Positions 11,273-22,244 of a stretch of 64,000 nucleotides of DNA are shown one piece after another. A program made the position numbers and the translations under genes. Numbering within the stretch: position 1 is the first letter of the stretch; every line of letters starts with the position of its first letter. Origin of the DNA: Tilletia caries. Its lineage: Eukaryota; Basidiomycota; Exobasidiomycetes; Tilletiales; Tilletiaceae. Under the pieces are notes generated by a model that saw only the letters and a list, made by a program, of their open reading frames with translations, ran no database searches and had not been told where the DNA came from. The DNA is taken from positions 372,001 through 436,000 of the forward strand of contig JALUTQ010000001.1 of NCBI GenBank assembly GCA_032718865.1, given 5' to 3'.

Positions 11273-12115
11273 ATGCCGTTTCCCATGGTCGGTGAGTGCG
11301 CGGCTTCCCTGAGAGCGAGTGCGTGCCCTGTGAAGCTCTCTGACTCTCTCTCTTCTGTCTACAGCCCCCGTCTACTTGCCTGGGAAGGAACCCCTGCCTC
11401 CAGGCTTCACCGAAGACGACCGCGCCGCCATGGCCCAGATGCTCCAATCCTCCAAATACATGGCCCAAGCCATGGACTCCTGTCCCTTCAAATGCGGCAT
11501 GGCCGGCGTCATGGGCTTCGGCCTCGGTGCCTTCTTCTCCCTCCTCGGCTCCTCCTTCGCCATGGACGACCCGCTCCGGAGATCGAATGTGCAGGCGGCC
11601 ATAATACGGAATGGGGTCACGCAGCCTGTACCGGAGCTCACGACTGCGCAGCAGACGAAGGAGTTCTTTAAGGAGACGGGGAGGGGGATGTATAGGACGG
11701 GACGGGGGTTCGGGAAGGTCGGCGCCATCTACTCCGGGATTGAATGCTGTATCGAAGGGGTGAGTTCTTCCTTTCCCTCCCGACCTTGAAATGGACACAC
11801 AGTCAGAAACTGAATGCACCTATGCTTTTCCTCAAACAGTATCGAGCAAGACATGACATGGCCAATCCCGTCGCAGCAGGCTTTTTCACAGGTGCCATTC
11901 TCGCCCGCAACCAAGGACCCCAAGCAGTATTACTAGGCGGAGCTGGCTTTGCTTGTTTCAGCGCTGCCATCGACTATTTGTGAGTACCAAACGCAGAGTC
12001 TTTCTGTGTTTCGCCTCCTTCCTGTCTATCTGAACTTACTGACTGTGTCGCCCCTTCGTTCGTGGCTGCGCCTCCCTTTAGCTTCATCCATAGAGAAGCG
12101 GCAGACGAAGATTGA
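11273..12115 (+). CDS. TIM22: Mitochondrial inner-membrane translocase subunit Tim22
   Basis: Channel subunit of the TIM22 complex, which inserts carrier proteins into the mitochondrial inner membrane (family knowledge). Four exons: 11273-11291, 11365-11759, 11840-11979 and 12082-12115, giving 195 residues. Conserved features are [20 protein letters not shown] (first membrane segment, with the conserved Cys), [20 protein letters not shown] with the second conserved Cys pair, [22 protein letters not shown] and [13 protein letters not shown]. Phases agree at each junction. It is divergent from the RNA-binding protein gene (starts 147 bases apart), so they share a short bidirectional promoter. 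Assignment is secure. Confidence 0.94.
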
Positions 12116-12480
12116 AGCTCAGCCTTCCACCTTTCACTTCGACTTCTTCTTCCCTTCGTTCCCTTGCACTGTAATCGATTATCACCTCTCAGCAACAACA
12201 GACCACGATCACGCTCGAAGAAGGAGGAAGGGCATCGGCCATCGAGAAGCGATGACTGCGAAGTAGTATGTCCCAACGGCCTTGAACCAGGAACCATTGC
12301 AGCTGTATGTTGCAAGTCACGGCAAGTAAGACAGGTCCTTCCTCACAGCCACCCTCGCTATCGTACAGGACCAAGCGCGCCACTCTTTGTTGAATGCAGC
12401 TGCGCACAAAACACTGACGAAAACCAGTGGAAGGGAGGAAGTATGCTAACACTTCCTCCAAATCATCCCTTCTCTCCCTC
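12116..12480. other. Intergenic downstream of Tim22
   Basis: 3' flank of Tim22 up to the inverted-repeat element. No gene, repeat or RNA is recognised. Confidence 0.4.
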
Positions 12481-13105
12481 AGAGCCTGTCCAGTATCCGG
12501 CTCTCTAGTATTGAACTTTGGCCCGGGCCTCAACATGTCCGGACTTGTTTGGGCCTGCGTTCAGTCACAGTGCCGGGCCTAAAACAATTTGGCACGGGCT
12601 CATTTTTTTGGAAGACCCTTATCGCCTTCCTTTTTTTGAGGCCCGCCCATATCGAAGCCAGGCACGCAAAAAAGTGCGGGTCTCGAAGAGCACGCCCTTC
12701 CCACGCGCGTCCACGTGATCTGGCCACGCGTGAGGACCGCGTTACCTTCAAAAAATTTTCTTCAATGCAATCTCAGTTCTTGCCACAGACCACTTCACCT
12801 CACCCTGACTCCACCGCTGTGCCCAGAAGCTATTCAAGAGCTGTTCTCACCCAGGTTCTGGCTTCGATGGACGTGGGTGTTGGGATGTGGTAGTTGGTGA
12901 TTCAATCAATGGTAGTAGCAGGGAGCAAAGAGGAGGAAAGGCGACGCACGTGACGCGTCTCTTTTATTCTCGCTTTCGGATGTGGGCCTGTGTCCAGTCA
13001 CAAGCTTACCGCTGAGAGGCGATCAAACCTGTTCAATGATCTTAACAAAACTGGGCTTAAATTGGCCTGCATTCATTGCCGCGTACCTGATACTGGACAG
13101 GCTCT
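12481..13105. mobile_element. Non-autonomous DNA transposon (MITE-like), 0.6 kb
   Basis: Perfect 17-base inverted repeats bound this stretch: AGAGCCTGTCCAGTATC at 12481-12497 and its reverse complement at 13089-13105; identity extends to 19 of 20 bases. If the true termini are GAGCC...GGCTC, a 3-base TCA is duplicated on both sides (12479-12481 and 13105-13107), which would suit a PIF/Harbinger-like insertion, though that group prefers TWA. The interior has no coding capacity. It contains GGGCC-rich words and a repeated GGGCCTGYGTYCAGTCACA in direct orientation near 12550 and 12984. Family is uncertain; the inverted repeat itself is directly visible. Confidence 0.65.
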
Positions 13106-13276
13106 CAAAGAAGACGCCACGGGTTTCCACAGCAACGACACGTATCTTATCGTTCCATTCGGAAGGTGGTAGAGGTGGGAGTGCTGCAATCATGTATTTA
13201 CTGATGGGTGGAAGCTTGTGATCCGTATTCATACAGGGCAACGAGTACAGAAGTCGATATGTACATCAGGTCCGCG

Positions 13277-15248
13277 TCATTGAGCAGAGACATGTTCCGG
13301 CGGGTATAGTTTCCCAGGATTGAAGATATTTTCCGGATCAATAGTGCGCTTCAACAGCCGAAGGAGGTCAACTGTGCCCTTGCCCAGCTCCTTTTCCAGA
13401 TACTGCCGTTTGCCTAGCCCGACCCCGTGCTCGCCCGAAGCTGTGCCCCCCAAAGATTGGGCGTGGGCGACCATGCGTGAGGCGACGGACTTGACTCGCT
13501 CGAACTCGGCTTGGTCGTCAGAGCGGAATGTGAGGAGAGCATGGACTACGTAGGAGAGTGGGGAAGTGAGCTCGTTACAAAAGAACAGAGGAAGGAGGTC
13601 ATATTACTGACCATTGCCATCGCCTGCGTGTCCGACTAAAGGTCCGACAATGCCCGCTTGCTCGATGTCCGCCTTGACCCGCTTCACCATCTCGGCAAGC
13701 TGCCCGAGGGGAACACAGCAATCCGTCGTCCAGCATCGGACCGGTCCTAGTTCGTCTCGCTCCCGCGCCACCACAGCTTGTTGGTTGCTTGAGTCGGATG
13801 GTGGTAGTGAAGAGCCGCGAGAGATGCTCTCTCGATACTCCATCGCAGACCACAGTGCTACTTTCCGCGCGCGCCAGAGCCGCTCACACTCCTCCGCTTC
13901 TCGGGCCACTTCGAGCGAATCGGCTCCAAATCGACGGACGATCGATTCAGCCAGTCGCTCATCCTCACTCGTATGTGCCGGCGTGCCCATGAACTTGATG
14001 AACAGCGTCGGTCGCTCCGGTAGAGCAGCCACTGCAGTCGAATCAGATCCACGACACTCGGCGTGATTCACACATCGGATCATGACGTCGTCCAGTAGTT
14101 CGATACACTGTACCCCAACGCCATTCGATAGCATCTCGCGCACCGCGCGGCATACATCTTCGACGGTCTCGAACGTCGCTCGTCCGACGGTGGAGGGAAG
14201 ACGTGGGGCGAGTCGTAAGGTGGCACCGACGATGAGGCCGAGGGTGCCCTCTGCGCCGAGGAAGAGCTTGGTCATGTCAGGCGAGGTGGCGAATTTGCGC
14301 GTGCGAGGCCGGGTGGTAATGACTTCGCCACTGGGCAAGATCACGGTCTAGTTGCGGCAGAATGGTCGGAAAGAGCTGGATGAGAACTTCGGTAGCAGCG
14401 CACATCCAGCGTCTGACTGCTCTTATCCATAGGTGAGGCAAGGCTAATGTAAGCCCACTCACCAGATTCAAGACATAGTCTCCCTTCATCGTGCCAAAAC
14501 GGACCGCATTCGTTCCTGACCCGCCTGTGCTCAACATACCACCAAAGGCAGATCCTGGTCCTGGATCGATTGGCCAGTACAGATTCGAACCTCGATCGCT
14601 GAGCCATTGATTCAGTTCCTCCCACTTCAGTCCCGGCTGGACCACCACATCGCCATCGTCTTCATGAAATTCCAGAACGGAACTCATCAGCTCGAAATCG
14701 ACCGAGATCGTCGGTCGGACCGGCAGTCCTTCGCGACGTGCCTGGTCGGGCGGTAACGCAGAGAAGTGGTTCTCAAGACTGGTACCTCCTGCGAAGGGCA
14801 CGATTGCACATCCGAATTTGGTGGCGATCTTCACGATGGCCACACACTCCTCAACCGAGGTGGGCCAGACGACGACGGAAGGAAGAGCGGCGGGGTGATA
14901 GCTCCAAGCGGAGAAGCCGCGGTTGTAGAGGTCGTCCTTGTCTTTTGAGATGCGAGAGGGGTCGTCAAAGGCCTTTTGAAGGGCGTTTATGGCGCCGTCC
15001 AGGTCACTTTCGCTGCGATGTAACACCGATTTTTTGTCTGTGCGCCGAGTTCCAACGACGTACCCAAGGAGGCAAGTTCCCATCATAGCCAGGGCGACTA
15101 TGGTGTAGCCAGTCCTTGTATTTGTGAATGACTTTTGCCCTTCTCTCGCTGAGTCGGAGTAGAAACGCGGCGCCGTCAATAACTGCACGGGTGCGGATGC
15201 CGTCCTGACAGCCGACTTTGGTGCTCTCCTAACTGCTGCCCGCAACAT
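13277..15248 (-). CDS. DLD1: D-lactate dehydrogenase (cytochrome), mitochondrial
   Basis: FAD-linked enzyme oxidising D-lactate to pyruvate and passing electrons to cytochrome c at the inner mitochondrial membrane (family knowledge). Exons 15248-14463, 14347-13612 and 13545-13277 give 596 residues. The start at 15248 is preferred because MLRAAVRRAPKSAVRT begins a good basic presequence, followed by a membrane segment (YTIVALAMMGTCLLGYVVG). An upstream in-frame ATG at 15305 would add 19 non-basic residues. FAD-binding features are VVVWPTSVEECVAIV, PFAGGTSLENH and DPGPGSAFGGMLSTGGSGTN. C-terminal family features are VGHAGDGNVHALL, GTASGEHGVGLGK and IDPENIFNPGKLYP. The donor after exon 2 is GTCAGT rather than GTGAGT, but the join is dictated by the conserved GDGNVHA. 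Assignment is secure. Confidence 0.94.
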
Positions 15249-15983
15249 TGCTTCGTCCCCTGCGGTCAATCTCGTGTGGTGACTTGTGTTAATGGAAGGC
15301 GACAAGGCGTCCCCAAGGTTTTACAGCGCTAAGAAGAAGCAGAGAGATGGACTTGGTTCGGTCGGGAGGTGCGTCGTGGTCGGGGGCAGGGGGTAAAGCA
15401 TGTGGATTGTCGTGTGCCGACCTCATCGCGACGCGCTTCTCGCACCACGCCCAATTGGGAGGATCTACCGCTGTCAAGCCGTAACAGCACTCAGCAGCGC
15501 CGGCAGTCGATATCGAAGCGGGGACCAGCAGCCCAGCTGCCGGCATGCTGGTCCTGAGTCGCAGCATGACTCGACTGCGCTTCCTCACCGTTTTCGCCGA
15601 TTCCGACGCTCCGCATTTTCCCGACGGGCCACAAACGCACTTCGAGGGAGTCATGACTCATGGACCTGACTCCCATCTGCAAAACTGCGCGAGCAGCCGA
15701 ACGACGCTGGTCGCTGAACGTATTTCTCTCCGGCGCTCTTGCCCTGATTCGCAGTCATGTTGCTCACACTTTCTCTCCTCCCTTTCTGCTGAACTCTCTT
15801 TCTTTCGTGCGGCAGGCGCAGTAGAGTAGCGACCATGGTGCTATGGGAGTCACCCTCGACCTCCAAACCGCTCCTTGCAGGTTCTCTCTGCACAGTCAAC
15901 TGAGCATCTCACCATCTCGAACCATAACACACATTCTGACCGGCATCACGAGTTTCTCCAATCCCGACGGGTTGCTCGATCTT
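15249..15983. other. Intergenic, divergent promoter region
   Basis: Spacer between the divergent D-lactate dehydrogenase and the small repeat-protein gene. Open frames on both strands (15289-15682, 15545-15829) show no family resemblance. Nothing else is recognised. Confidence 0.4.
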
Positions 15984-15993
15984 GCATAAAAGG
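15984..15993 (+). promoter_or_regulatory. TATA-like box GCATAAAAGG
   Basis: GCATAAAAGG followed by AGAT lies about 130 bases before the ATG at 16121. The same word with a similar GAGAT follow-on occurs at similar distance before both secreted-repeat genes (about 22111 plus strand, about 25700 minus strand), which supports a TATA-box reading. Confidence 0.6.
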
Positions 15994-16120
15994 AGATGCT
16001 TGATGTGCTAATGTCTTTCCCTTTCCTCTCCCTCACTTTTCCATCACACATCTAACACTCATCTACATCTTCAGCATTCTTACCAGCTCCTACCTCCCCA
16101 TCACCATCAACAACAACAAG

Positions 16121-16732
16121 ATGTCTACCACCCCCAGCACCTCCACCTCATTTTCCAACAACGGTCCCTCCATCGACCGATCAGCTGCTCTCGCCGATCT
16201 TCAATCCACCTACGGTATGTCTGGCCACGGCTATCGAGTTCCCTTCTCCTTTACCGATGCCTCTCCCTCCTCGGACAAAGACAACGCCGACAAGAGCTCC
16301 ATGACTTCGTCCACTTCCTCATCGTCATCATCATCGTCATCGTCCTCCTCATCTGCTTCCTCGCTCAAGGCGAAAGCTACTGCCTTCCTCAAGCTCAACG
16401 GTGGCCGCAAGACCAAAGCCTTGGGCAACAGCAACGACAGTGTGCATACTCTCGTCGACAGACCCGTCGGCGCGGTCCAGGAGAAGCCCGACCCGCAACT
16501 CGTCTTGGCCCACCTGTCCTCGCAATACGGCATCGGCGCATCCGGCGCCGGCTACAAGCTGCCCAACTTTGAGGCTGACGAGAAGAAGACCGACAAGAAG
16601 AAAGAGCAGAGAACGAACAAGAAAAGCAACAACATCCCTGCTCCGGCTCCTGATTCGCCTGAGGCTGTTTTGGCGGCGCTCATGGATCAGTACGGCGCTC
16701 CGGGTCGTAGCCATGCTCGAGCCTTCATCTGA
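16121..16732 (+). CDS. Hypothetical protein with three short YG repeats
   Basis: Single-exon frame of 203 residues with a TATA-like box and CT-rich leader upstream and ACAACAACAAG before the ATG. I recognise no known family. Three related segments are spaced through it: AALADLQSTYGMSGHGYRVP at about 23-42, LVLAHLSSQYGIGASGAGYK at about 127-147, and AVLAALMDQYGAPGRSHARA near the end. The shared pattern is hydrophobic-LA-x-L-x-x-x-YG followed by a Gly-rich turn. Between them lie a poly-Ser tract (about 65-80) and a Lys-rich stretch (about 153-172). No signal peptide or membrane segment is evident. The composition suggests a soluble, partly disordered protein. Likely a real gene given the promoter and internal repeats; function unknown. 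Confidence 0.7.
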   Translation: MSTTPSTSTSFSNNGPSIDRSAALADLQSTYGMSGHGYRVPFSFTDASPSSDKDNADKSSMTSSTSSSSSSSSSSSSSASSLKAKATAFLKLNGGRKTKALGNSNDSVHTLVDRPVGAVQEKPDPQLVLAHLSSQYGIGASGAGYKLPNFEADEKKTDKKKEQRTNKKSNNIPAPAPDSPEAVLAALMDQYGAPGRSHARAFI

Positions 16733-18493
16733 TTGGATTCGAGAGGGCCTTCAAATACAGGGTCCTTTCTTTCAAACCGTCATTCTTCATCATCAATACC
16801 GGCAAGGTTCCAATTTATGGACAACAATCTCACGGTTTCGGGGGGCTTCCCACTCGGTCGTGACCAGCGTTGCATCGTAACCCCCGCAAATGAACACGAC
16901 ACAGCATCCGGAAATGCATCAAGCTGCCCACTTTGCTCTCGAGCGCGGCAGGCATGTCCTACCCAACTGAAAAGTAACTGGTTTGGCGGGCGATTCCAAC
17001 TGTCGCCCACCTGCGGATGTCTGCGACCTGCCCAGCCTTCCTTTCCTCCCTTTTCTCCCCCTCTTCGGGTCGAAGCAGGGCTTTCGTCGACGTCCAGTAT
17101 CTCCGCTCAAGCTTCGGTTCGCGGGCCTCAAGATATTGTCGGTGGAAACCCCAGTCTCCTCGTTGGGAAAGCAGGGCCGAAAAAGGGGGGCTAGGCTCGC
17201 ACCCGACCACCTTCACATCGTGTCCCAGAAAACGGCATACAATCAGTTGGGCTTGGAGGAAGGCCTCCTGTCTCCGCAGTCGGGGACCCACTGTTTGCAG
17301 ACCATCATCTCCAGTTCTCATCCATCCTCTCCTGTTCCCATCCATCCCCTCTCGCTTTCTCGCTTCCTCCTTTCTTTGTTCCTCCCCGCTGTTCTTCTCA
17401 TCGTCGCCCGCTGGTCAATCCAAAAGCACTGTTATCTGCGTTCACAATGTCTTCCCATGCGTCTGCGCCATTGTCGCTACCACCCTGCCGGGGACTCGAA
17501 AGTTGTGCGAGCTCCCTCGAGGCCCGAGGAACAGGCCTAGGCTGGCAGTACATATCTGCACTGAACCCTGAACGAGAGAAAGCATTTGTCTATGTGCGAG
17601 CCAGCCAGCCAGTTTACATGCTGTTTTTCAGAAAGTTTCCGAGCCAAGCGCTAGAGCGGACAGGAGGGCTGGGGATGAGAGGACGGGCAAGGCCAGTTGA
17701 AGCGCCGCGCTCACTTCTGTTAGCAAAATACTTACCAGAACTACAGTCTCGGGAGTAGCCGGGTCGAGCCGCCATATGTACGCAACCCTGCTTCCAATTA
17801 TATAGGCAGTGATCGTGGGAAAATTAGCCAGTATACAATCCAACAAACAAACAAACGTTCTGCCCAACTCCCAATGTTTACATGGCACTGTCTAAACGCT
17901 AATCATGGAGAGAGGAAAGCGTACATGCAGACAGCATCGACTCATCGGTGTGGTAAACAGCGTCTGCACTTCAGCTATAACTTTTCCTGACCTAAATGTT
18001 AGTAGCGTTGCGATTCGCGATCGGTAACCTCGCACGACGCCACTGTATTCTAGCTCGTTCGGCACTCTGTGTTTTCGACTGCCGGAAGAGTCAGCGAGGG
18101 AGACTCTGAATATCGATGGCAATGAGATTCATCGCTGCAAGGTGAAGTTGAAAAAGGAAGCTATCTGGCTACCCTATTGAATTCTGCACAGCCAGTCAGA
18201 CCTTCGTAAAGCCCGTAGAATGAGTGCATCAGCAGAAAGTGAAGGTTAGAATGATGGTAGCTCAACCAGGATCTATGTGGAAGGGAGGAAGTCTAGATTT
18301 CGTGGAAAGAAGAGACCACATAGCTCGAAAAGAGAGAATTCAGACCAGTTGGCCAGGGTTCAAGAATGTTTACTATCCGCCATTCGCGGGAAGATCCTCA
18401 TTCTTGCCGTTCCCTTAGCACCCTCGCAAGCGAGGGTCTAAGCAGCAAACCTCGCACTCGTAGGCAGTTCCCTTTTGACACCGATGAATGCAC
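16733..18493. other. Intergenic, no clear gene
   Basis: Long accessory spacer. Open frames at 16983-17540 and 17447-17758 (plus) and at 17628-17888 (minus, with a hydrophobic stretch TPETVVLVSILLTEVSAALQ) lack good starts or family resemblance. I cannot support a gene here; decayed fragments are possible. Confidence 0.35.
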
Positions 18494-18776
18494 TTATCCA
18501 CAGGTTAGAGATGTAAGGAACGTTTCAGACGTCAGTTGCAAGCTGCAATCGCAATCCAGCGGGGAAAAGAAGCGGCACATGTCACTCACGTGTGACGTAG
18601 ATCTCTGGTTGTATGATGGTCATGGCGAATAAGGAGAGAACGAAAGTACGTCAGTGGCTTGCACTTTGGAAGAAAATACACCTCATGGTCCGTCTGCTCA
18701 CTGCACCGGAGGTGTCCATGATGGCAGCGAGAATCATGACAGCGAGCATAAGCGAGGTGTTGAAGAAGATCTTCAT
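18494..18776 (-). CDS. Possible small secreted protein (three short exons)
   Basis: Tentative model with exons 18776-18682, 18604-18590 and 18542-18494, giving 52 residues. The first exon encodes a convincing signal-peptide-like start, MKIFFNTSLMLAVMILAA, followed by DTSGAVSRR, a possible dibasic processing site. The downstream exons are very short (15 and 49 bases) and rest only on GT/AG signals and phase, so the C-terminal part may be wrong. A TTAAAA-type box lies about 120 bases upstream on the minus strand. No family recognised. Confidence 0.3.
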
Positions 18777-18899
18777 TGTGAGGCAAGAGTGAAAGTGGTA
18801 AGGGCTCCGTGTTGAGCGTTGAGGGCTCGAGTGCTCTGACGAGGATTGATGTGAGGAAGTGAGGAGACTGCAAGACGAAAAGTATCAACAGCCTGTCGG

Positions 18900-19733
18900 T
18901 TTTAAGCGTTTGCTGGACTCTTTCCGTGGCGTCAGACCGATCACAGCGTTTTCAGCCTCAACTGTCGTTGCCTCCGTGGCCAGTTTTGGATACAGGCTAG
19001 AACCAGCGGGCAGCGGATGTTGAGTACAGAAGGATCAAGGAGGATGAAAGTATATCCTGTGCGAATGCTTTTCGGCCGCAAAGTTTGCACTCGTTGAGAA
19101 TGTGCATGAGAAGGAGTTAGTAAGTACCCTCACAGTGTCATAACGTACCATAGCTTCCGTTGAGGCGTCAATTTATAGGCAAAACTCTCCGATGGTCATC
19201 ATAGGATTAGCCCCAGCAGCTTATCTTCTGGCTCAGATCGCGAGAACCACCCAGACCTCAAGCTGTAGCCAACCGAGCAAAGCGTGATTGGGGGCACACT
19301 GTCGTGCTGACGAATGTTTTAAGTATCTGTAGTTCCAACAATCTCACTCTTCCACTCAGCCGCTCGTTCTTTCGCTTCGGTATTCTAGCTACTCTTAAAT
19401 ATTACTGCCGCTCTTACTGCATTACTCATCGACCCACTGCTCTCTTTTCATACCGCGGCTACAAGAGGACTCTTTTGTCCGTCAGTTACCATCTTGAATT
19501 GGCCATCTCTAGAGCGATTGGCGAGCAGCCAACTGCAAGAACGAGCAGGCAGCTGTGTCTATCAGCCTGTCAGTTAGGAGGAGATGATACAACAGCGTAG
19601 CCCAAAATAAATAGCGTTCGCTACGAGAGTCAAGACGCTTGGAATCAGTATAGCAAGACTCATCAGTGTTGAGTGCTTAGCTCTAAAGGATCACCACTGT
19701 TGAATAGAGGGGAGCAAGTGGACACTAAAGGAT
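18900..19733. other. Intergenic, no clear gene
   Basis: No gene, RNA or clear repeat recognised. One open plus frame (19304-19600) has no family resemblance. Confidence 0.35.
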
Positions 19734-21480
19734 GTGGGTAATGACGCCGAAGTATCCAATCTCGAAGCGTTCTGTCACGTCGATGATGGACATTACAACA
19801 TTACTTGCGCCCGGTGGGTCTCGTTTCCAGGAAGTGTGGTGTTGAAGCTCGGCCAAGCAAATCTGATTGTGCATTCGGAGGCTCATTATACCTATACTCA
19901 GAAACTCAGAAAGAGCTCGACCATAACGTTAACCGGGACGATGACAAGCAAAACAGGCAGTGCGTGAAACTGTGAGAAAATATGGAGGGAAGGGAAGGAG
20001 AGTTGGATTAAGCGTCGAGCCTATCATTGGCGGTGGTATCTCGCTCACTGTTAAGCAGTCTCGTAACATCAAGGGCCGGACGAGGGCGAATCAATTCCAG
20101 CTACGCTGGATGATTCCTACAGACCTCATGTCGTGGAAGGTTGCATGAAAAATATCCGCCAATGATCCCTCTCTATGTCTTCCGCATGAAGAACGGTCCC
20201 ATGGGCTTACCTGTCACAATTGCGACGTGCGTTTTTAAGAGGCTGAAGCATCTGCGTGGTCCCTTTCAACCTCATATAGAAATGAAACGTTGGTCAGCGA
20301 GGACGCACTTACCAGCTCAATGTAGACACCAACGCTATCTTCAGCCTGGGATCGACGGCTTCTCTTCCAAAAACAGAACATCAGACGGCCCAGATTCCTG
20401 ATTGGCTCACACAACGGCTCTCATGTTCAATCTCCAACCGCAATTATTAAAGGAGTGGATCCCGGTGGTATTCGAACGCCTGCTCAGTGAAGCCATCCGT
20501 CCATAATTTGCCAATGACTTCAAGCAGGACAAAGTTCGAACGCCTACTCAGGGTGGAAAGCGTACGAGCCGACCGGGCGAAGCTAGTTCCTTTCAAGATC
20601 GACGAGCTCGAGACCCTGGTGGAGGATCAGACGGCTGTTAGTGGTACTGTCAATGAAGATGCCGACGAGAGTTCCGGACAGAACGCCATTGTAGATGGAA
20701 CTGCGTCTGGCCGACTGAGCGATCAACGATCAACAGAAGCTCAGGTTTCAAAGTGCTGTGGAGTTTGAGCGAAGGTGCGTCATAGCTCGCTCATGAAAAC
20801 CTGTCGCCAAGGTGCCGTTTCGCGTTCTGACCTCGCTCTCACACCCACAGCACTGCAGCTCTGGACCTGCGCGCTTCACGTTCGTCGGAATCGCTTGCAT
20901 GGAGAAGGACGAGCCGCCAGCGCTCGATTCGTGACAGCGGTCTCTAGCCTACGTTCGTACGCCCATTTGATTCAGCTTTGAAAGGTACGCTCGGAGGTCG
21001 GACAGATGGCGGGTAACATCGAACCTCGCCTCGCCTCCGTCAATAAGATCATCGCGGGCAGACTCGTTCTCCAGAACGGCCGGCTGCAGACGCCCCATCC
21101 CGATTCTGACGCCTGTGACGATGTCTACGTCGAGCTTCGCGCCGGCCCTCAGACCGTAATCTAGGGCAAGTACTCTCCGACGTCGTTGAAATTCCTCGTA
21201 TCGAAGGAGGGCTTGTTCAGCTGACGAAAACGTTGCTTCGCTGAAGTCCGGACACCCATAGGCTTGTCACTTTACGCCAATGACAGTTCAAGTGGCCGAA
21301 TTCGACGCTCCGCCCGTTCTCTTCGATCGTCCCGACCGACTCCGTCTTCCGCTCGATATGCAACGCTGCCAAGATCACCCGCGAAGACATCCTCACCATC
21401 CGGGCTGCTGCCGAACGCAAGGACAACATTGTTGAGGCCCTTTCTCAGAAGTCCGCTGAAGGGAAGGGCGGCATTCGTCC
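19734..21480 (+). pseudogene. Decayed unknown gene, left copy of inverted duplication
   Basis: Several coding-like pieces in different frames without a continuous model. 19740-19960 encodes EAFCHVDDGHYNITCARWVS and then FPGSVVLKLGQANL. 20065-20109 encodes NIKGRTRANQFQLRW. About 21110-21165 encodes DDVYVELRAGPQTVI followed by a stop. 21296-21480 encodes APPVLFD and then NAAKITREDILTIRAAAERK in a shifted frame. The second and last pieces recur on the minus strand at 26252-26504 (NIKSRTRARQFQLRW; NAAKITREDILTIQAAAERK), so this is one copy of a duplicated, now broken gene. Function is not recognised. Stops and frame changes argue against an intact gene, though missed introns could account for some of them. 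Confidence 0.55.
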
Positions 21481-22110
21481 GAACTCACCAGAGCAACGCC
21501 CGGCCTCACGGGCTTGTGCTGTGCTGCGGCTCTAGTGCGAGCCTCTATTCTCTCGCAACGCAACTTTTTGAAGCTCCGACGCACTTTCTGGTACCACCTC
21601 TGCGTTGGTCTCAACGACACGCGGAACAAAGCGCTCATCTGTTCTTACTCAACACCATGCAGCTTTGGGGCCAGGCCTAGGAGAACATCTTTGAGATAGC
21701 GTTATTCCCGTCAGCACCGACCTCTCACACCTGCATGTCGCAAGAGGTCAGCATCTTCAAGCAATAAGCGACTTTTCTGAACTTGAATATAACAGCACAC
21801 CCTCCAGCATGCAGCATTCCGAGCAGCAAAAATTTGCGATTAACGACAGAGCAAGATCAAGTTCGAACGTCATCACGTCCCCAGCGGACTTATCACACTC
21901 TCCCCAGGCTCATTGCTTGGAACTGTGCAGCGACACAATTATGAGATGCTGTTGCCTTTCTCAGAATTTCAGTTGCTTTGCTGATTTCCCTGGAAACCTT
22001 CATCTTATGGAACGCTCCTGAAACCTTCATTTCGATCAGTGGTAGTCCTTGTTCGAATGGAATGCATACTTCACTCTGTATCCTCCGTACTTGAACTTGC
22101 GATGCTGGAG

Positions 22111-22120
22111 GCATAAAAGG
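22111..22120 (+). promoter_or_regulatory. TATA-like box of secreted repeat gene A
   Basis: GCATAAAAGG followed by CGAGATACCT, 125 bases before the start at 22245. Its paralog at 25551 has the nearly identical GCATAAAAGG followed by GGAGATACCT at a similar distance, so the box predates the duplication. Confidence 0.65.
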
Positions 22121-22244
22121 CGAGATACCTCCAGCCTTACTGGTACTCTAACCTGCTCTCCTCACCCACTCTACCCCTCTCTCCGCCTTTCCTAGCCTAT
22201 CCTCCCAAGCTTTTCCTTTCAGCCGCCCCTTCACACATCCTTTC

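Noticed and set aside
17447..17758. Plus-strand ORF of 103 codons
   Set aside because: No domain, signal or promoter support; composition like the surrounding spacer.
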